Origin: Dendrolimus kikuchii
Taxonomy: Eukaryota > Arthropoda > Insecta > Lepidoptera > Lasiocampidae
Assembly: GCA_019925095.2 (NCBI GenBank)
Contig: CM034394.1
Location: forward strand, 5,654,272 to 5,718,271
Length of the DNA: 64,000 nucleotides
Reading direction: 5' to 3'
The translations under genes and the position numbers were made by a program. The number at the start of each line of letters is the position of its first letter. The stretch's first letter is position 1. Of the stretch, positions 59,308 through 64,000 are shown piece after piece. The notes beneath the pieces are model-generated. The model was given only the letters and a program-made list of their open reading frames with translations, was not told where the DNA came from and made no database searches.

Positions 59308-59620
59308 TCCGTGTAGGAAAGGGGAAAGAATACAATTTCCTGCGGCCGGTCGGCCTATCGTAAGAGGCGACAAAACAACCCACAGCCAGGTGGTAGGGTG
59401 TTCGCTCGTCTGGATGGCTACCACCCCTGGTCTAGGGTATGTCGCCATAACAACCTTGAGTTGTGTTTCCGCATTAGTGGCCAGGCTTCAGTCTCTCTTT
59501 AGAGAGCAGCAGCGCATTTGTAGCACACCTTTGATTTTGCAAATGTCTATAGCTGATGGTAATCGCTTTGGATCAGGTGGGCTGTGTGCCTGCCTGTCGA
59601 GCTTAAGAAATAAAAAAAAT
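59308..59620 (+). mobile_element. SINE-A copy, full length
   Basis: From ATCCGTGTAGGAAAGGGG to AGCTTAAGAAATAAAAAAAA, about 10% or more diverged by eye. Confidence 0.7.
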
Positions 59621-59764
59621 AACAAATCAGGTAGCGATAAACATATACAACAAGAAGTTCTAATGTGTATATATCTGTCAGCACCAGCTTGATGTTTATT
59701 TGGTCCTCAATCCCATATTGAATCAATTTAAAGAAGATATTGTTTTGTGATACCTAATACCAGT

Positions 59765-60190
59765 ATTTACGAGTTCGCGCGCCTCGGTTTCAACTATGTC
59801 CGCGATCGTTAGTGCGGTTTCTGTTGGAGTAGGCGCGGAAGCGACAGCTCGCTCGGCAGGTCTTCACCCAACTGGGTTGGCCGCCGCCGCAGCGACGTCT
59901 AAATTCGTCGCTGAAACGAGGCCGCGGTTATGGAACCGTCCCATGGACTGTGGCACCGAAACAACTGCACTCTTCGGGGTAACTTCTCTGTTGTTGAAGT
60001 TGTCCACTTTAGTCACCGGGGTGAACCAAGTACGTTGGTAGGTTGAGAGTAACCAAGTATACTAGATCCGGTGTCGTCCCAATCCAATGCGTGTTGAAGT
60101 GGCGCAGGTCAACGTTTAGCGCGGTGGTTGGGAACGTCTTTACCAGAGTCCACGTTCAATTCGAAGTTACAGCAAAGTCGTTCCAGTACT
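59765..60190. other. Unexplained GC-rich island
   Basis: A CpG-rich stretch (GTTCGCGCGCCTCGG, GCCGCCGCAGCGACG, GAGGCCGCGGTTATGG) between SINE-A at 59308 and the R1 LINE tail. The + strand is open for 81 codons (59796-60041; MSAIVSAVSVGVGAEATARS) without recognisable domains. It could be a non-LTR or LTR fragment, or a CpG promoter of an unseen gene. I cannot choose. Confidence 0.4.
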
Positions 60191-60697
60191 CCAGTAGTTT
60201 TCCCTTGTAAGTTTAACAGATAGACAGACCGCGTTACTATCGCATTTTTTTTTACAGATGATCAATTTTTATATCTACCTATCTACTTGAGAAATGATTG
60301 ACCTCACATACAAACTTTCATCCCCTTTTTTTTTTTTTTTTTTTTTTTTTTTGATAACGCAGGGGGAATGTCTTTTCTTGCGACACTCCCTCGGGCCCTG
60401 GGGGAGGGTGACCGAGGGGAGTGTGGGACTCCCAGCGGAATGGATCTCCACGCATAACTACCGCCGAGGGCGGTAGTAGTCGCGAGATCCCGTCCGCCGG
60501 ACTACCCACTAAACCTAACCTGCGCCTCTTTCCCACGCTTTTACGGGGCGCCACGAGAACTAGAGCGGTGCTACTACATTCGTGACGCCCCTACGTCTGG
60601 CAATCTTCAGGACACCCCGAAGGCAAGGTGCCCTGCTTCATCAACAGGGGGGGAAGTCCGCGGGTACCCCCGGTCCCCGCGGCCCCCTGTGACGGCA

Positions 60698-63600
60698 CTA
60701 AGGGAGGTGGGCTGCGTAGCGACGCCGCCGGCCGCCAGTCCGCCGTCGCCGGATCGGGTCTGCGTACGCATCCACCTCCCTGGTCCTCTCTGCGGCCTCC
60801 TTCAGGGACATTACCGTCTCGCTGAAGGAGGAAACCGCACTCCATCCGTCCTCGCTCGACAGCATGGCTTCAACCATCTGCTGGAGCGAGGACACAGGAC
60901 CGACAATACTTTCTAGCTGATGACGCTGAGGTCCCCAGGCGGCGCACTCCACCAGCGTGTGATACGCTGTATCGCTGGGTGCGCCGCACTCTGCACATTC
61001 TGGCGTCGGTTCACGCCCCGCTGTCTGGTGCAGATACTTACCGAAGCACCCGTGCCCGGTAAGTATCTGCGTCAGCCTGTACGTTAGGGTCCCGTACTTC
61101 CTCGAGACCCAACGAGACAGGTGGGGGCGGACCGCCGCCACCGTCTCAGCTCCTGCTTCTGGGGTCCTCAGGTCATCAGCCCATACTTGGATCAGGGCCT
61201 CGGTCGCCAAGACCCAGATCCTCCTTACTACTGCCGGACACGGCCTCTCTCCTCTCTCCCTGGTGTCCTGCCGGTAGCGGTGCACTGCCGCGAGCGTCTC
61301 CGCCTGGAGCTCCCAGGGCGGATCACTCGCGAGCAGTGTCGCCGCTGTCCACGAGACCGTCCGGTACCCCCGGATGGCCCGTACCGCCAGGACCCTCTGA
61401 GAGCGTCTCAGAAGGGTCCTGTTCTTGCGGTGAAGAGCATCGACCCATACGGGGGCACCGTACAGCGCCATGCTCCGCAGGACACCAGTGTACAACTTTC
61501 TGCAGACCGTGCCCGGCCCTCCCACATTGGGTAAGAGTCTGGCCAGGGCGGCAGCGGCACCTAGCAATCTCGGGGCCAGCTGGGTGAAGTGGGCCCCGAA
61601 ATTCCACTTTCCGTCTAGGACAAGGCCCAGGTACTTCATCTGGGCCTTTACCGCTACCGCCACTCCCTGGACGGCGACGTGCGTGCCCCGAGGCGGTCGT
61701 CTACGTCGTCCGTGGAACATGAGGGCCTCCGTCTTCTCCGGGGAGACCCTCAAGCCTAATCGACGCACTCTTTCTACGACCAACGCCGTCGAGGCGTTGG
61801 CTAGTTCCACGGACTCCTCGTAGGTTCCGCCTCGGGCCGTGATGAGGGTGTCGTCAGCATAACAAATCACCCCCATCCCGGGCAGGACTGGCTCGCGGAG
61901 GAGCCAGTCGTAACCAATGTTCCACAGGATCGGACCCAGCACCGAACCCTGTGGAACACCGCACACGACACGTCGCCTACCAGAGATCTGGCCAAAACCG
62001 CCCTCCCAGAGGATAAATCTGTCTTGGAGGTATGCCTCCAACAGTCTAAAGAGATACGGAGGCACTCCATGCGCCCGGAGTGCCTCCAAGATGGTTTCAA
62101 AAGGAAGACTGTTGAAGGCATTTTGGATATCCAAAGATACCACCAAGACAGACTCCTCTATGCTCTCCGCCTCTCTCGTGAGGCTCCTCAATGCGAACAG
62201 GGCGTCCAGAGTGGAGCGCCCCGCCCTAAAGCCATACTGAGCCTCCGAGAGACCAGGCCCGTCGGAATCCAAGTGCTGGACGAGGCGGCTCGCCAAGATC
62301 TTTTCGAACACTTTTGCCACCTCGTCCAACAGCACGATGGGCCTGTAGGCGGAGGGATCATCGGGAGGGCGGCCCTCTTTCGGGATGAGGCACAGCCGGC
62401 CCTCTTTCCATTGCTTCGGGAACTCACCTGTCCTAATGCAGGCGTCAAAGAGTTCCCGAAGCTGGCCGCCTAGGTGTTTGGCGGCCAGGAAGAGGACCCG
62501 GCCTGGGACCCCGTCCGGTCCCGGTGCCGTTTTCCGGCCCCGGAGTCTATCCAGGGCCGTTTCCAATTCCTCCTCGGAGACTGGGGGAGGATCAGTCTCC
62601 GAGGGTACGTTCTGAGGAGGACACATCGTCGGAGGAGTGAAAGCTCCCGGATCCGGGAAGAGTCCGTCTATAATTCTATTTAGGCCCCCGTCCGGCAGGG
62701 ACTCCGTAACCGGGGTGGAACAGGCGCGCATTTTCTTGCGCGCCACCCGGTACGGACGTCCCCAGGGGTCCGCATCCAAACTAGATAGGATTTCTTCCCG
62801 GGCCCGGGTCTTCGATTGGCAGATGGCCACCTGAAGAGCCTTTTTGGCAGCCCGATACTCCTCCAGGCGATGTTCCTCCTCACCTCTGTCCGGAGGATGC
62901 CGACGCCGGCAGTTCTTCAGAGATCGGCGAGCCCGAAGGGCTGCCTCCCTCAGACTCCCGATCTCTGCGGTCCACCAGTAAACCGCTGGTTTCTGCCGAC
63001 GTCGACGCGACCGTGGCATGGAGGCATCGCAGACCCTCGTAAGGGTTCTGCGCATGCCCTCCGCCAGATCCTCCGGACAGGTGTTACTCTCTCGGTTGGT
63101 CCAGCCCTGGACGACGGCCACTTCCTCAGCCAGCTCGGGATCGAGCCGGCTGATGGCCCATCGAGGGAACTGACCGTGACTGCGTGGGGGGTTTGACCCT
63201 GTTCCATTGGGAGGAGGGGAGACTTCAAACCTTATATAAAGGTGGTCTGACAGAGTCTCCACCTCCTCCTCCACTTTCCAATTCATCACCCTGCGTGCGA
63301 TCGCATGGGTGGCAAACGACAGATCTACGATGGAGCCACCCCGCGCTCGCACGCAGGTGTGGACCGATCCTCTATTCAACAGGGTCAAACCACTTTGAAG
63401 CGCCCACGTTTCCACAGCCAGTCCCCTCAATTCGGTGACAGTGTTTCCCCAGGAGCGGGATTTGGCGTTGAAGTCGCCGAGTACGAACGTCGCCCTCGGC
63501 GACTGTCTGCCCACGGCGGCCCTGACAGAATCCAAGAAACGCTCGAATTCTGCCAGGGGTCGGTTGGGGGAAAAATACACACCTATGAAGGTGTGCTCCC

Positions 63601-63850
63601 CCCACCCTGCCACCGCGTAACCCCGCCCCCGCTCGATCTCGATGAGCGGGGTGCCAGCGCCCGAACTGGCCACCACTGCCACCGTGTCGTCCAGGACCCC
63701 AACCCAGTTGCTCTGGGAGGGGACGTAATACGGCTCCGATATTACGGCTAGACCAACCTCCCACTCCGCCATGGACTGCAGGAGTAAATCCTGAGCTCCG
63801 GCGGAGTGGTTAACGTTCCCTTGAAGGAGTCTAATATGTCGTCCGGGCAT
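60698..63850 (-). CDS. R1-clade non-LTR retrotransposon ORF2 (endonuclease and reverse transcriptase)
   Basis: One uninterrupted ORF of 1050 codons. The apurinic-type endonuclease occupies residues 1-215 (QGNVN 10-14, SEP 38-40, GDFNAKS 125-131, SDH 201-203). Reverse transcriptase spans about 425-720 (SLDIQNAFNSLPF 572-584, GVPQGSVLGP 631-640, YADDTL 664-669). A C-terminal zinc-knuckle region has C952, C955, H964 and C969, and the tail is arginine-rich. Motifs and order match the R1 clade (R1, TRAS, SART and relatives), many members of which insert site-specifically. All catalytic motifs are intact, so the copy is young and may be active. The start ATG overlaps the ORF1 stop. Codon usage and GC content are far above the surrounding AT-rich DNA. 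Confidence 0.95.
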   Translation of the reverse strand: MPGRHIRLLQGNVNHSAGAQDLLLQSMAEWEVGLAVISEPYYVPSQSNWVGVLDDTVAVVASSGAGTPLIEIERGRGYAVAGWGEHTFIGVYFSPNRPLAEFERFLDSVRAAVGRQSPRATFVLGDFNAKSRSWGNTVTELRGLAVETWALQSGLTLLNRGSVHTCVRARGGSIVDLSFATHAIARRVMNWKVEEEVETLSDHLYIRFEVSPPPNGTGSNPPRSHGQFPRWAISRLDPELAEEVAVVQGWTNRESNTCPEDLAEGMRRTLTRVCDASMPRSRRRRQKPAVYWWTAEIGSLREAALRARRSLKNCRRRHPPDRGEEEHRLEEYRAAKKALQVAICQSKTRAREEILSSLDADPWGRPYRVARKKMRACSTPVTESLPDGGLNRIIDGLFPDPGAFTPPTMCPPQNVPSETDPPPVSEEELETALDRLRGRKTAPGPDGVPGRVLFLAAKHLGGQLRELFDACIRTGEFPKQWKEGRLCLIPKEGRPPDDPSAYRPIVLLDEVAKVFEKILASRLVQHLDSDGPGLSEAQYGFRAGRSTLDALFALRSLTREAESIEESVLVVSLDIQNAFNSLPFETILEALRAHGVPPYLFRLLEAYLQDRFILWEGGFGQISGRRRVVCGVPQGSVLGPILWNIGYDWLLREPVLPGMGVICYADDTLITARGGTYEESVELANASTALVVERVRRLGLRVSPEKTEALMFHGRRRRPPRGTHVAVQGVAVAVKAQMKYLGLVLDGKWNFGAHFTQLAPRLLGAAAALARLLPNVGGPGTVCRKLYTGVLRSMALYGAPVWVDALHRKNRTLLRRSQRVLAVRAIRGYRTVSWTAATLLASDPPWELQAETLAAVHRYRQDTRERGERPCPAVVRRIWVLATEALIQVWADDLRTPEAGAETVAAVRPHLSRWVSRKYGTLTYRLTQILTGHGCFGKYLHQTAGREPTPECAECGAPSDTAYHTLVECAAWGPQRHQLESIVGPVSSLQQMVEAMLSSEDGWSAVSSFSETVMSLKEAAERTREVDAYADPIRRRRTGGRRRRYAAHLP

Positions 63851-64000
63851 TATTGCGACATATTAGACACCTCCTGGTGTCTCCCTACTCCGACGTTCGC
63901 CGGAGGAATAAACTTGCCACGTACGTGTGGAGGGAGGCAGCCCCTCGACAACGCCACGTGGTTTGCGTCGAGACCCGACTCGGCGCAAACCACGCAGTGA
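63850..64000 (-). CDS. R1-clade retrotransposon ORF1 (gag-like), 3' end only
   Basis: The frame running in from the window edge encodes 49 residues and TAA (63852-63850). It begins HCVVCAESGLDANHVALSRG followed by Cys, which looks like the last zinc knuckle of a gag-type protein, and ends in QEVSNMSQ. TAA and the ORF2 ATG share one base (TAATG). The rest of ORF1 and the 5' UTR are outside the window. Confidence 0.8.
   Translation of the reverse strand, partial: HCVVCAESGLDANHVALSRGCLPPHVRGKFIPPANVGVGRHQEVSNMSQ

Larger units (their letters stand above)
60325..64000 (-). mobile_element. R1-clade LINE, nearly complete (5' end outside window)
   Basis: It comprises the ORF1 tail, intact ORF2, a GC-rich 3' UTR of about 340 bases (60697-60354) and a terminal poly(A) of about 25 residues, seen as a T-run ending near 60352. 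The flank beyond the tail is GGGG then ordinary AT-rich DNA. It is not a telomeric TTAGG array and not a recognisable rDNA site. It sits upstream of the first visible NRF exon, in the same orientation. Confidence 0.9.

Noticed and set aside
60325..60352. Poly(T) tract as a promoter or terminator element
   Set aside because: It is the poly(A) tail of the - strand LINE.
61121..61534. Several + strand ORFs between 60.6 and 63.8 kb
   Set aside because: All lie antisense or out of frame to the intact LINE ORF2 in GC-rich DNA, where stops are rare.

Overview
This is a window of AT-rich animal nuclear DNA, very probably from a moth or butterfly (Lepidoptera). The evidence is intron-containing genes with GT/AG splice sites, two insect-type genes, and dense interspersed repeats of lepidopteran character: tRNA-derived SINEs, R1-, RTE- and CR1/jockey-like LINEs, Helitron-like elements ending in CTAG|T, hAT-like and other short inverted-repeat elements, and solo LTRs. 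There are no bacterial-style operons, rRNA genes or CRISPR arrays. The species assignment is inference.

Two host genes can be reconstructed exon by exon, and they converge. On the + strand (about 0.85-15.95 kb) six exons encode the last 359 residues of a cysteine-rich protein made of DUF4789-type repeats, roughly one repeat per exon. All exon junctions are in phase, a TGA stop lies at 15947-15949, and an AATAAA follows at 15962. On the - strand (57.82 down to 21.65 kb) nine exons encode 529 residues of a multi-pass membrane protein of the nose-resistant-to-fluoxetine (NRF-6) / acyltransferase-3 family. These run from the end of the NRF domain to the stop codon, with AATAAA 22 bases beyond it. 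The 5' ends of both genes are not visible. A third, unidentified candidate is a 44-codon terminal exon on the - strand at 1892-2028, inside an intron of the DUF4789 gene.

Most remaining recognisable sequence is mobile-element DNA. Layout: 0-16 kb, DUF4789 gene with a solo LTR, SINEs, a decayed CR1/jockey-like LINE (9.3-12.1 kb) and MITEs in its introns; 16-21.6 kb, intergenic with SINEs, a Helitron-like element and three MITE types; 21.6-57.8 kb, the NRF gene with introns up to about 9 kb filled with LINE, SINE, LTR and Helitron-like insertions; 57.8-64 kb, sequence upstream of the first visible NRF exon with two SINEs, an unexplained GC-rich island, and a nearly complete R1-clade LINE (60.3 kb to the window edge, - strand). 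Its 1050-residue ORF2 is intact and its ORF1 stop and ORF2 start overlap as TAATG.

One roughly 310-bp repeat (called SINE-A here) occurs 16 times, about once per 4 kb, and shares its 3' end with the LINE at 9.3-12.1 kb. Several insertions have legible target-site duplications: 4 bp for the three LTRs, 8 bp for a hAT-like MITE pair, 10-13 bp for LINE copies, and A/T flanks for Helitron-like elements. Family names rest on recognition, not on database searches.
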